From: Leadbetterella lacustris
GTDB taxonomy: Bacteria > Bacteroidota > Bacteroidia > Cytophagales > Spirosomataceae
Length of the DNA stretch: 64,000 bases
Direction of reading: 5' to 3'
Assembly (NCBI GenBank): GCA_965234335.1
Contig: OZ248454.1
Coordinates: 124,001-188,000 of the forward strand
The notes under the pieces were generated by a model. That model searched no databases. It saw only the letters and a program-made list of their open reading frames with translations, and was not told the origin of the DNA. The translations under genes and the position numbers were made by a program. Positions 26,901 to 34,967 of the stretch are shown piece by piece (the stretch's first letter is position 1; the number at the start of each line of letters is the position of its first letter).

Positions 26901-27011
26901 GCTACCGTCTTCACTTGAGGTCACTTTGCCCGAAACCACACTTTGTGCTATTCCTATGATTGAACTAAATAGGAATAAACACATCAACGAAAATCGTAAT
27001 TTTTTCTTCAT
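23937..27011 (-). CDS. SusC/RagA-family TonB-linked outer-membrane transporter
   Basis: A 1024-residue transporter with a signal peptide (1-22), a carboxypeptidase-regulatory-like domain (VSGKVTSSEDGSPLPGVSII), a SusC plug with IKGSDIQDMPITTVEQALQG and QVRVRGQSSISASNEPLYVI, GARAANGVVLITTKKGK, and a large barrel ending in FTGGLNISF. It forms the TonB-energised channel capped by the SusD protein. No glycoside hydrolase, sulfatase, ECF sigma/anti-sigma or hybrid two-component regulator is adjacent, so substrate and regulation remain open. Confidence 0.97.
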   Translation of the reverse strand: MKKKLRFSLMCLFLFSSIIGIAQSVVSGKVTSSEDGSPLPGVSIIIKGSSKGTNTDSNGDFKISASASDILQVSFIGFTTNEFTVGNKTIINISMASDVKSLNEVIVTGFGSQIKRELTGNIAKIKGSDIQDMPITTVEQALQGKAAGVQINQGTGKLAQGIQVRVRGQSSISASNEPLYVIDGIPLTQDDFGNNGGATNPMADINPQDIESIEILKDASAAAIYGARAANGVVLITTKKGKSGNTKVSFGVQFGKSKPTNILKFLNTQQYIDFYREAAKNSDTIDGYDVKDPDSYTSYMEGFFDTQSLGTLGKANQADTDWGSLAFQEAPSQQYDLNLSGGSEKTTFYISGQLLDQTGILLGNAYNRMTGRMNLNHKVSDKFNIGMNMSLARSLNERVSGDRQFDNPLQLVALPPMTPQNDPETGLPVGMPPGDISIPVYYNGMINIGNAFYNTTVHRNISNVYGEYELTKGLKFRSEFALDLLNQQEEQYYNSKTQRNFSAPLGIGLNRFVRVENYNTNNYFSYDYNTGKHGLNAVAGLSFQSSQQKSNLIEGRDFPSDAYRTIVNAARKTDGSSTTTDFRFTSYFSRLNYKFNEKYLLGLSARVDGSSRFGADSRYGFFPAVSAGWILSEESFIKNINLISFLKLRASWGKTGNAEIGNFPQLGLFSGDAGYAGTPGQRPSQLANPGLAWETTQQVDFGIDFGILNNRINGEIDYYQKNTTGLLLNVNVPGSTGFSTITKNVGALSNKGFEFVLNTDNLIGKFKWKTSLNAAANRNKISDLQGQIIEGGLANMSRAVEGQPIGTFFTVEYAGVDPANGDALFYKNLENPDGTIDRSTTNVYSQARRAVVGNALPKWVGGVTNTFSYKGLELSVFFNGVFGNKLNFYGVGRFSSANGRFEDNQTVNQLAAWTPTNTNTNVPQARLFFNNGAQASSRFIEDGSFVRLRNVTLGYNLPKSIVNKAKISNVRLFVSGQNLLTFTKYSGWDPEVNADDVVTNVALGYDFYTTPQAKVFTGGLNISF

Positions 27012-27027
27012 TCGAATAGTTTAATTT

Positions 27028-27048
27028 GTTAAAAAATAGTTTTTTAAC
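27028..27048. promoter_or_regulatory. Perfect 9-bp palindrome in the susC leader
   Basis: GTTAAAAAA, TAG, TTTTTTAAC lies 16 bp before the SusC start codon. It could form a hairpin in the leader RNA or be a binding site; nothing more can be shown. Confidence 0.45.
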
Positions 27049-27704
27049 TAAATTTAAGATACCGAAAGGATAATTCCTCTATGAATACTAAAAATTAATC
27101 CATCGTAATTGAAAAAATTTTATGATAACTCAAAAAAATCATATTTCATGCAAGCAACAGTATTTACTAAGTTTAAATTTCAGGGTAATTTTTTGAATTC
27201 TAAATTATAGATTTTTGCTTACTTAGTTTTGGGGAATTGTGTTCCGTTTAGGCCAGATGCATATAAAAGATCAAATCATTTTTATAAAAAAAGTTATTTG
27301 AAAATTATTTGGTATTTTCTTGCCAACGACACTGCTAAACACTTATGTGACAAAATAGCCATAATTTAAATCAAGGTAGGTTTCATCTTAATTTCTACCA
27401 AACCTAACAAAAATTACTTTGAGGAAACACTGCTTTTTCATAAAGAAACTCCACTGAAACTTAATTTCAATCAATTACCTTTTGGCTTTTAACGTTTGAT
27501 TTTAGATAAGCTAAAGTAGCTTAAACTTGATATTTTCCCCTACTTCTAGCGACTTCGTATAAATAACATTTAATTTTTTTTTAACCTCCAGTACTCTAAA
27601 GTGCTAAAATGGGTCAATTTCGTCTCAAAAAAATTAGAGTTTATCGCATTTTTTCAAAATCTAAAGAATATGAAATAAATTTGCAAATAGAACAGAAAAC
27701 CCAA
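27049..27704. other. Intergenic region upstream of susC and the barrel gene
   Basis: About 650 bp of AT-rich sequence. It must hold the divergent promoters of susC (minus) and the barrel gene at 27705 (plus). I find no reading frame, repeat or confident promoter match. The ORF start at 27609 is in this stretch but gives no signal peptide. Confidence 0.4.
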
Positions 27705-28355
27705 ATGAAGAAAATTCTTTTAATTGTATTGCTATCGGTTCGTGGCTTCTCCCAAGAAAAAGCACCTCAAACCACGCCTATCAAACCCACACCAGTAGAA
27801 TTTATTTTTGGACACAAGCGAATTCAAGGCCAGTCCATAATAATCAAAAATTTCTCGAAAAGTAAGTTTGGTATTTTCTCTCTGACTACATTAGCGGGCG
27901 ATTACAAAAACGTAGACAAAACCAATAACGAACTTTTTTCAAACTTTCAGTTGAATTACGATATTTACAAGGGCATAAAGCTAACTTCTGGGGCCACTTT
28001 CAGCTCAGCCAAAGGTTTTGCACCTATTGCTGGGTTAGAATATGTTTTCGTTAACAAAAAATTTACGATTGTTTTCAATCCAACTATCGAACTTAATAAA
28101 TCGTCGGCTTTAGCAAATTTTGGGCAAGTAGAATACGCTCCCAAAAACGACAAACTTAATCCTTATTTTAGACTTCAAGGTCTGTATATACAAAGTTTAG
28201 CCGACCAACATCACGAAAGAAGTTCAATCGTAACACGTGCTGGTATTAGCAAAAAAAGTTTTTCTACAGGGCTTGGGTTTAACCAAGACTTTTACGGACA
28301 AACGAAAATTTCAAAGTCAAATTTCGGAGTATTTTTTCAGTATAAATTTATTTAA
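27705..28355 (+). CDS. Predicted outer-membrane beta-barrel protein
   Basis: 216 residues from ATG 27705, chosen because it begins the signal peptide MKKILLIVLLSVRGFSQ; the frame is open back to 27609. The mature part is rich in alternating polar/aromatic strands and ends FGVFFQYKFI, a typical barrel C-terminus. No family was recognised. It lies 20 bp before a PepSY-type membrane protein gene and may be cotranscribed with it. Confidence 0.65.
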   Translation: MKKILLIVLLSVRGFSQEKAPQTTPIKPTPVEFIFGHKRIQGQSIIIKNFSKSKFGIFSLTTLAGDYKNVDKTNNELFSNFQLNYDIYKGIKLTSGATFSSAKGFAPIAGLEYVFVNKKFTIVFNPTIELNKSSALANFGQVEYAPKNDKLNPYFRLQGLYIQSLADQHHERSSIVTRAGISKKSFSTGLGFNQDFYGQTKISKSNFGVFFQYKFI

Positions 28356-28375
28356 CAATTAATCTGTTTTTAAAA

Positions 28376-28888
28376 ATGACAAAACCAAATCAACTCAATC
28401 AAACCATGCGGACTTACCACCGGTATTTGGGCTTTTTCTTAGCCGGTATCATGGCGGTGTATTCCATCAGTGGTATCATTATGGTATTCAGAAATACCGA
28501 TTTTCTTAAAAATCCAGTAAAAGTCGAAAAAACTTTAGAACCCAACTTAAAGGGCTACCAACTTGGCTCTATTTTGAAAATGAAGGTGAATATTGAAAAA
28601 GAAGAAAACGGAATAATCTATTTTAAAGGTGGCCAATACAATTCTCAAACAGGAGAAGTCAAAGCCGTAAAAAAAGAATTACCTTTTATTTTGGGTAAAA
28701 TGGAGCACCTACACAAAGCCACCACCAATGACCCCTTATTTTACTTAAATTTGTTTTTTGGCTTGTCTTTATTCTTTTTTGTAGTATCGTCATTTTGGAT
28801 GTTTTTACCAGGAACAAAAATCTTCAAAAAAGGACTTTATTTTACACTTGGAGGTATTATTCTAACAATAATCATGCTTTTTGTATAA
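28376..28888 (+). CDS. PepSY-associated TM-like membrane protein
   Basis: A 170-residue protein with TM segments near residues 17-35, 122-142 and 150-169. The start MRTYHRYLGFFLAGIMAVYS and the second HLHKATTNDPLFYLNLFFGL resemble the helices of PepSY-TM proteins, which carry conserved histidines and are often linked to iron or redox functions. A soluble PepSY-like loop (GQYNSQTGEVKAV) lies between. The length is about half that of full PepSY-TM proteins. Confidence 0.7.
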   Translation: MTKPNQLNQTMRTYHRYLGFFLAGIMAVYSISGIIMVFRNTDFLKNPVKVEKTLEPNLKGYQLGSILKMKVNIEKEENGIIYFKGGQYNSQTGEVKAVKKELPFILGKMEHLHKATTNDPLFYLNLFFGLSLFFFVVSSFWMFLPGTKIFKKGLYFTLGGIILTIIMLFV

Positions 28889-28935
28889 AAAAGTCGAATC
28901 ATCTTAGCCCATTTTTAGCTTTGATAAAAAAAATT

Positions 28936-28977
28936 AAAACACCGCTTGGATTCTGAACAGAACAAGTGGTGTTTTTT
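28936..28977 (+). terminator. Intrinsic terminator after the PepSY-type gene
   Basis: AAAACACCGCTTG (28936-28948) pairs with CAAGTGGTGTTTT, with one G-T pair, followed by further Ts. It ends the barrel/PepSY operon. Confidence 0.85.
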
Positions 28978-29178
28978 CTTTTTCACAACAAGTGCACAAG
29001 CTATAATTAAAAACTTCGGAGAGAACTGCCCAACTCACAATTTATGAGCTATCATGAATCCATGCTGGTTTTTAGGTTGAAGCAACGGCTCTACGCAAAA
29101 ACTGTTTGCTTTGAGGAAAATCAAAATTTTTAGTTGGTGAGATATACTGGGAAGCGATAGGGAAATATTTTCTGAGGC

Positions 29179-29319
29179 AATATCCTAGAGCTTTATTCTT
29201 TGGCTCCTAATTTTCAGGCATTCAGTGAAGCAAAAAACTCGGCAAAGCATTGGATTTGGAGATGAAATCATAATTTAGATGCCCAAGGCAAACTTTCCAA
29301 AAGCACTTTGGGTTCTTAA
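29179..29319 (+). pseudogene. Unidentified coding relic
   Basis: A frame of 47 codons reads NILELYSLAPNFQAFSEAKN then SAKHWIWR, an in-frame TGA at 29263-29265, then NHNLDAQGKLSKSTLGS and TAA. A tryptophan TGG changed to TGA would explain the stop. The composition looks protein-like but I do not recognise the family. The rest of the 28978-29338 gap shows nothing else. Confidence 0.35.
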
Positions 29320-29338
29320 ATAAAGTACTCCAATCAAA

Positions 29339-30331
29339 ATGACCAAAATACCTTTATCCGTTCTTGAACTCGCCACCGTGGTCGAAGGTGGCAATCACCT
29401 TACTGCCATCAATAATACCGTAAAAATTGCCCAGCATGTAGAAAGCCTTGGTTATAAGCGTATTTGGATGGCCGAACACCACAACATGGAGTACATTGCT
29501 AGCTCAGCAACTTCTGTATTGATAGGTCATGTAGCAGGAAAAACCGACCGTATTCGAGTAGGTTCGGGCGGAATAATGTTACCTAACCACAGTCCGTTGG
29601 TTATAGCAGAACAGTTTGGTACCCTCGAAACCATTTATCCGGGAAGAATAGATTTGGGTTTGGGCCGAGCTCCGGGTTCAGACCAACTAACGGCAATGGC
29701 TATGAGAAGAAACCAAGAAACAGCTCATTCTTTTCCGAGTGATGTGCGGCAATTGCAAATGTATTTCAGTGATGACAATGTTGATGCTCAAGTTCGGGCA
29801 TTTCCTGGAGAGGGCCTAGATATTCCGCTTTGGATATTAGGCTCAAGCACCGACAGTGCCTATTTGGCAGCTGAAATGGGACTTCCTTATGCTTTTGCTT
29901 CGCATTTTGCACCCGCACAGTTTCGGGCCGCTATTCAAATTTACCGTAGTAATTTCAAGCCGTCGGCTGCACTACAAAAACCCTACGTTATGGCCTGTGT
30001 GAATGTCATTGGTGCCGATACCGACGATGAGGCAAATTTGCTTTTGAGTAGTTTGCTTAATCTTTTTGTAGGAATAATTACCAACACCCGCAAACCGCTA
30101 AGGCCAGCAGGCTCTTTTCCAGAGAGTTACAATATTCCAGAAGTTAAGACTGTCGTAAACAAGATGCTTTCTTGTACTTTTTATGGAAGTAAGGAAACGT
30201 TAAAAGAAAATCTTTCACAATTCATTGCCGAAACTGGGATAGATGAACTCATGGTGGCTTCGCATATTTTTGATTTGGATGCAAAATTGAAATCGTTCAC
30301 AATTTTAAAAGAAGCTATTGGTTCCCTTTGA
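29339..30331 (+). CDS. LLM-class (luciferase-like) flavin-dependent oxidoreductase
   Basis: A 330-residue bacterial-luciferase-family enzyme of the YhbW type. Typical features: PLSVLELATVVEGG at the start, RIWMAEHHNMEYIASSA, VGSGGIMLPNHSPLVIAEQF, YPGRIDLGLGRAPGSD and the GSSTDSAYLAAEMGLPYAFA segment. It uses FMNH2 with oxygen or another flavin; the substrate is unknown. No flavin reductase is adjacent. Length fits the family. Confidence 0.92.
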   Translation: MTKIPLSVLELATVVEGGNHLTAINNTVKIAQHVESLGYKRIWMAEHHNMEYIASSATSVLIGHVAGKTDRIRVGSGGIMLPNHSPLVIAEQFGTLETIYPGRIDLGLGRAPGSDQLTAMAMRRNQETAHSFPSDVRQLQMYFSDDNVDAQVRAFPGEGLDIPLWILGSSTDSAYLAAEMGLPYAFASHFAPAQFRAAIQIYRSNFKPSAALQKPYVMACVNVIGADTDDEANLLLSSLLNLFVGIITNTRKPLRPAGSFPESYNIPEVKTVVNKMLSCTFYGSKETLKENLSQFIAETGIDELMVASHIFDLDAKLKSFTILKEAIGSL

Positions 30332-30447
30332 GAATTATAAGTTGGCAAGAGACTTCTGCATTCGTTTGGTTTTGGAGAGGATACCTTACAAATTTTCTAA
30401 AATTTTAAAGTTTACACTGGTATTTTTTTGATATTAATCAACTTAGA

Positions 30448-31611
30448 CTACGCATCTTCTTTCTCAGAAATACGCATTAAAACAATTGTCATTAACACAA
30501 ATAAGCCTAAGACAAAGACCAGCCCAATTCTCAATCCGAAGGTTTCGGCCAGAAATCCGATGGCTGGAGGACCAATAAAAAAACCGGTATAACCTATGGA
30601 TGTGGCCATGGAAATTCCAGCAGATGGACTGATATTTTTGAGATTTCCCGCCGAGGAAAACACAATGGGAACAATAGTAGATAATCCCAATCCTACCAAG
30701 AAGAAACCTAAAAATGTACTCCAAACTGATACAAAGAGCAATGCAATACTTAAACCCATGATAGCTAAAAAAGCATCAATCAGCATCAGTTTTCTTTTTC
30801 CAAGTTTTAGTGTAAAATAGTCGCCGAAAATACGCCCAATGGTCATAGAAACACCAAAAATGCCAAAAGCCCATGCACTGATTACCTCGCTTTGCCTTAC
30901 CACGGTATTCATAAAAATGGCTGACCAATCTACCATGGCACCTTCGCCTGTCATACAACAAAAAGCAATTATACCAAAAGGAAGAATAGTTTTAAAAGCC
31001 AAGAAATTATCAGTTTTTACATTATTTGAGGAAGCTACAGCTTCATGAATATGATCTCTGATGAGTTTGGTAGAAGCCCAAAGTATTGGAGGAATACCTA
31101 AAAGGCCTATAATGATGAGATGTGTTTGAAGGGAAGCTTCAAAACTTGAAAACAATCCTCCTGTAGCCGCTCCCAAAGCCATGCCTATACTAAAAATGGC
31201 ATGAAAAGACGAAAATATGATTTTGCCCCAAAGTCTCTCTACCAAAACAGCCTGGCCATTCATGGTGACATCCATAGAACCCGAGGCCGCACCCAAAAAG
31301 AAGAAACAAAGCCTGATAACCCACTCATTTTGAGAAAACGCCACAGTCGGAATAGATATGCAAAATAAAATCGCTACAATTTTGACGATTTTATCTGAGC
31401 CAAATCTACTAGCCAACCAGCCAGCAAAAGGCATAGAAACCATAGAACCTAAAGCGATAAAGAACAAAACGGTGCCCAGTTGAGCGTTGTTTAGTTCATA
31501 AAAACGCTGTAATTCGGGTAAACGAGCGGTCCAGTTGGCATATAAAAAACCGTTAACAAAAAAGAAAGTTGAAACGGCAATTCTCTTGATGAGTAAATTC
31601 TGATTGGTCAT
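30448..31611 (-). CDS. MFS transporter (YbjJ-like)
   Basis: A 387-residue protein with 12 predicted TM segments. The loop 2-3 signature is present (GWLASRFGSDKIVK) and the second half carries the counterpart (GRIFGDYFTLKLGKRK). The N-terminus FFVNGFLYANWTARLPELQ and GSMDVTMNGQAVLVE resemble the YbjJ group of major facilitators. The substrate is unknown. Confidence 0.85.
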   Translation of the reverse strand: MTNQNLLIKRIAVSTFFFVNGFLYANWTARLPELQRFYELNNAQLGTVLFFIALGSMVSMPFAGWLASRFGSDKIVKIVAILFCISIPTVAFSQNEWVIRLCFFFLGAASGSMDVTMNGQAVLVERLWGKIIFSSFHAIFSIGMALGAATGGLFSSFEASLQTHLIIIGLLGIPPILWASTKLIRDHIHEAVASSNNVKTDNFLAFKTILPFGIIAFCCMTGEGAMVDWSAIFMNTVVRQSEVISAWAFGIFGVSMTIGRIFGDYFTLKLGKRKLMLIDAFLAIMGLSIALLFVSVWSTFLGFFLVGLGLSTIVPIVFSSAGNLKNISPSAGISMATSIGYTGFFIGPPAIGFLAETFGLRIGLVFVLGLFVLMTIVLMRISEKEDA

Positions 31612-31797
31612 GTCATTACATTTGATACAAATTTAATAGAAACAATGACATTTAAATTAGAAGGCCGGCCAAGAAAAGCTTCTAAAATAAACTAAGCAAT
31701 TGGTTATATTTGCCAATAGATAACACTTCCAAAAGTTTTGGAATATAAAAAATGGGACAATTTATGACATTTAATAAACCATCGTGATACTAAGTTT

Positions 31798-32532
31798 ATG
31801 CAATCTATTTATATTTTACTTTTACTCCTCGCTATTGTAGCATTTCTATATTCCTCGGTTGGACATGGTGGAGCTAGTGGTTATTTGGCAGTAATGGCCA
31901 TCATGGCGGTGTCGCCAGCCCTTATGAAATCATCAGCTTTGGTCATGAACCTTGCTGTTTCCTTGTTCTCTTTTATAGGTTTTTACAGAGCGGGGCATTT
32001 TAAGTTTAAATTATTTTGGCCTTTTGCTTTGGCCAGTATACCTATGGCGTTTATCGGCGGTACAATGACACTCCCCGACACTATTTATAAAAAAATACTC
32101 GCAGTCTGTATTCTCATTTCAATTGTTCGCTTGGTCTATAAGTTTGATGATAACCTCAGCAACAAACGTCCAATTCCTATTTGGGCTGGATTACTTTCAG
32201 GTGCTGCAATTGGCTTATTGTCAGGCATGATTGGCATTGGAGGTGGTATAATTTTGAGTCCATTGATGTTGCTTATGAGGTGGTCTAACCTCAAAGAAAC
32301 TGCGGCTGTTTCGGCTTTATTTATCTTTGTCAACTCGCTTTCTGGCCTGTACGGTTTGCTGCAAAAAGGTGGTATTCAATTGCCTGAAAACATGCAATGG
32401 GCTGTTTTAGCAACCATCATTGGTGGTTTGTTTGGTTCTTATTTCGGTAGCCAAAGGTTCAACAATGCCACGCTAAGAAAACTATTGGCTGTTTCGTTGA
32501 TTATAGCCAGTTTGAAATTGATTTTTACGTAA
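31798..32532 (+). CDS. TauE/SafE-family sulfite/sulfonate exporter-like permease
   Basis: A 244-residue membrane protein with about 8 TM segments and the two family repeats: SSVGHGGASGYLAVMA near the start and LLSGMIGIGGGIILSPLML in the second half. Members export sulfite, sulfoacetate or related organosulfur anions. No sulfur metabolism genes are nearby, so the substrate is open. Confidence 0.9.
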   Translation: MQSIYILLLLLAIVAFLYSSVGHGGASGYLAVMAIMAVSPALMKSSALVMNLAVSLFSFIGFYRAGHFKFKLFWPFALASIPMAFIGGTMTLPDTIYKKILAVCILISIVRLVYKFDDNLSNKRPIPIWAGLLSGAAIGLLSGMIGIGGGIILSPLMLLMRWSNLKETAAVSALFIFVNSLSGLYGLLQKGGIQLPENMQWAVLATIIGGLFGSYFGSQRFNNATLRKLLAVSLIIASLKLIFT

Positions 32533-32657
32533 ACATCAAAAGATAAACTTAATGGTTAAAAAATCACACCAGCAGGAATTACTTCATTCTTTTTTCGACC
32601 TAAAAAGACTGTAGGAGAGTATATATTCGTATTTTGCACAAAAATACCTTAATAAAA

Positions 32658-33953
32658 ATGAAAAGATTCGTAATCGTGAAATTCAAAATCTTCTTACTAC
32701 TACTTATCGGCCTAAACTCGGTTGCATTTGACAACAATAATCCAGAATATACCTTGGTTATCGAAACATTCGACTGGGGACCTGCAGTGAATAAAGTCAT
32801 AATAGCTCTGGATGCATCGACCAAGACGGCCAATATGGCTGATTATGAAGTAATTGCCGAACGAAGCCACCCTTGTGCGGTGATACCTCCGGCTTTTGCC
32901 AAAGGAAATCGAACCGTAGTGTATGCGTATATTTCTGACAACAAAGGTAATAGAGTGGAAGAAGGCACCTTTGCCACTTTGGTTTTATATGTGGCACCTA
33001 ACTCGCCCATCACTTCAGCCTTGCAATACTCACAAAAAGCAGAATGCCGTGGAAATCAGTGGGTAGACTATAAAGTCACCGTAACCAATACCAAAACTAA
33101 CGAAGTTTGGAACAAAGCTATAGGTAAAATCCGCCCATTGGCTGATGACTTTGACTTTAGTGGAAAATTTGAATATGAGCCAGGAAAATCCTTAACCTAT
33201 GCCGATTTTAAACCAAAAACATCCTCAGAAAAGACTCCATTAATAATTTGGCTACACGGTGGTGGCGAGGGAGGAACAGACCCGAGTGTGGCACTAATGG
33301 GCAACAAAGCCACCAATTATGCCTCACCTGAGATACAGAAATATTTTGGTGGAGCGTATGTTTTGGTTCCGCAAACTCCAGGTGCTTGGATGCAAGACAA
33401 AGACGGCAAGATGCAGTCGGGCAATGGCGAAGACGCCTACAATGTGGGTTTAATGGCCTTGATAAAAAACTACGTGAATACCCACCCCGATATTGACAAA
33501 AAAAGAATTTATGTGGGCGGCTGCTCTAACGGAGGCTACATGTCTTTGAAATTACTTTTGAAAGAGCCTAACTATTTTGCTGCTGGATATATCAGTGCAC
33601 TGGCCTACCAATCACAATATATTACTGATAGTCAAATAAGTAGCATCAAGAATGTACCTATTTGGTTTATTCATTCAAAAGACGATAGAACTACTGACCC
33701 AGTTAAAACTGTTGTTCCAGTTTATGAGAGACTAAAAAAAGCAGGAGCAAAAAATGTGCATTTTAGCTATTATGACCACGTGACAGACCTTACGGGAATG
33801 TATGGAGGAGAAAACTTCCATTTTAATGGTCATTGGTAGTGGGTCTATTCACACGCCAATCAGTCTCATACCGAATTCGATGGCTCAGATGTTTTACTAA
33901 ACGGCAAACCAACTACCCTAATGGAATGGATGGCCGCTCAGAAGAAGAAGTGA
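32658..33953 (+). pseudogene. Secreted esterase/PHB-depolymerase-like hydrolase with premature TAG
   Basis: From ATG 32658 a signal peptide (MKRFVIVKFKIFLLLLIGLN) is followed by an N-terminal beta domain and an alpha/beta hydrolase: LIIWLHGGGEGG (oxyanion region), nucleophile GGCSNGGYMSLK, Asp in IHSKDDRTTDP and His in NFHFNGHW. The frame stops at TAG 33837-33839 directly after GHW but continues uninterrupted with WVYSHANQSHTEFDG and LMEWMAAQKKK to TGA at 33951-33953. The continuation looks like the native C-terminus, about 38 residues. All catalytic residues precede the stop, so the short protein (about 393 residues) might fold, but truncation is likely to harm it. Confidence 0.8.
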
Positions 33954-34008
33954 TATTTCAATTAAAAGTTTCTTTTGAGGCCCAAACGAATGTTAAAATA
34001 AAAAACTG

Positions 34009-34037
34009 AAAGGCTGTCTAACCAATAGACAGCCTTT
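34009..34037. terminator. Terminator hairpin in the 33954-34361 gap
   Basis: AAAGGCTGTCT, loop AACCAAT, AGACAGCCTTT: an 11-bp perfect stem followed by TAAATA. It can end the esterase transcript. On the minus strand it also follows a 42-codon unidentified open stretch (34039-34164, containing GLCVDIATSGYFKGLKVTKR and a TAA), which may be a relic. The rest of the gap is AT-rich with no gene seen. Confidence 0.75.
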
Positions 34038-34361
34038 TAAATATCTCCAACTTCTTCTTTTTTCTCTTTCAATGTCCTTTTAGTAACTTTCAAACCTTTG
34101 AAATAGCCTGATGTGGCAATATCAACACACAGACCCCTATTTTTACAGTTGAAAATCTGACTTTAGTTTCAAACATTTCCGATTTTCTTCGATTAGCGGA
34201 AAAATACCTTCAAATTCTTTGAAAAGTGATTGCCTTGATGAAATAAATGCGTTTTTTTTATTTGAAAACTAAAATTACTTTTAATTTCGAATTGCCTTAC
34301 ACATTTAAGTTTAGAACTATTTTGAATACCATTAACATTTTTCACTTTCATAAAACCTTGA

Positions 34362-34880
34362 ATGTCAAATATTGAGATTAATAAAATCGGAATTGCCGAA
34401 TTAATTCAGTTGCAAGAGATAGGAAGGCAAACATTTTCAGAGACTTTTTCGGCAGGAAACTCCGAAGAAAACATGAAAAACTATTTGGAGGAAGGTTTTT
34501 CTGAGGAGAAACTTACTAATGAATTGAATGACCGCAACGCCGAGTTTTATTTTGCTAAACAAGGGAATAGCGTTATCGGATATTTAAAACTGAACTTTGG
34601 AGCCTCACAAACTGAGTTAAAAGATGAAAGTGCCTTAGAAATAGAAAGAATCTATGTTTTGAAAGATTTTCATGGCAAAAACGTAGGACAAGTACTTTAT
34701 AATCAAGCAATAGATATCGCCAAAGAGAAAAATGCCAAGTATGTATGGTTAGGGGTTTGGGAAGAAAACCCTAGGGCAATTAGCTTTTACAAAAAAAATG
34801 GCTTTGTAGAATTTGATAAACATATTTTTAAATTGGGCAACGATGAACAAACAGACATCATGATGAAGCTGATTTTGTGA
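34362..34880 (+). CDS. GNAT-family N-acetyltransferase
   Basis: A 172-residue acetyltransferase. The acetyl-CoA-binding motif A is at IERIYVLKDFHGKNVGQVLY (R/Q-x-x-G-x-G/A-like VGQVL), followed by YVWLGVWEENPRAISFYKKNGF, the B motif. It resembles spermidine/spermine or ribosomal-protein acetyltransferases of the PaiA type (IGIAELIQLQEIGRQTFSETF start). The acceptor is unknown. Confidence 0.9.
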   Translation: MSNIEINKIGIAELIQLQEIGRQTFSETFSAGNSEENMKNYLEEGFSEEKLTNELNDRNAEFYFAKQGNSVIGYLKLNFGASQTELKDESALEIERIYVLKDFHGKNVGQVLYNQAIDIAKEKNAKYVWLGVWEENPRAISFYKKNGFVEFDKHIFKLGNDEQTDIMMKLIL

Positions 34881-34918
34881 CTTTTTCCACCAAAAATAGA
34901 TTCTCTTTGCATAAAAAA

Positions 34919-34939
34919 AGAGCAGCTCAAAGCTGCTCT
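34919..34939. terminator. Bidirectional terminator between GNAT and GH106 genes
   Basis: AGAGCAGCT, loop CAA, AGCTGCTCT with an upstream A-run: a 9-bp perfect stem between convergent genes. Confidence 0.85.
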
Positions 34940-34967
34940 CTAAAAAATCTCATTCATAATAAGTTTA

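Noticed and set aside
4814..33839. Alternative genetic code or recoded stop codons to explain in-frame stops
   Set aside because: TAA, TAG and TGA all appear as interrupting codons and also end intact genes in the window. No selenocysteine or pyrrolysine context is seen.
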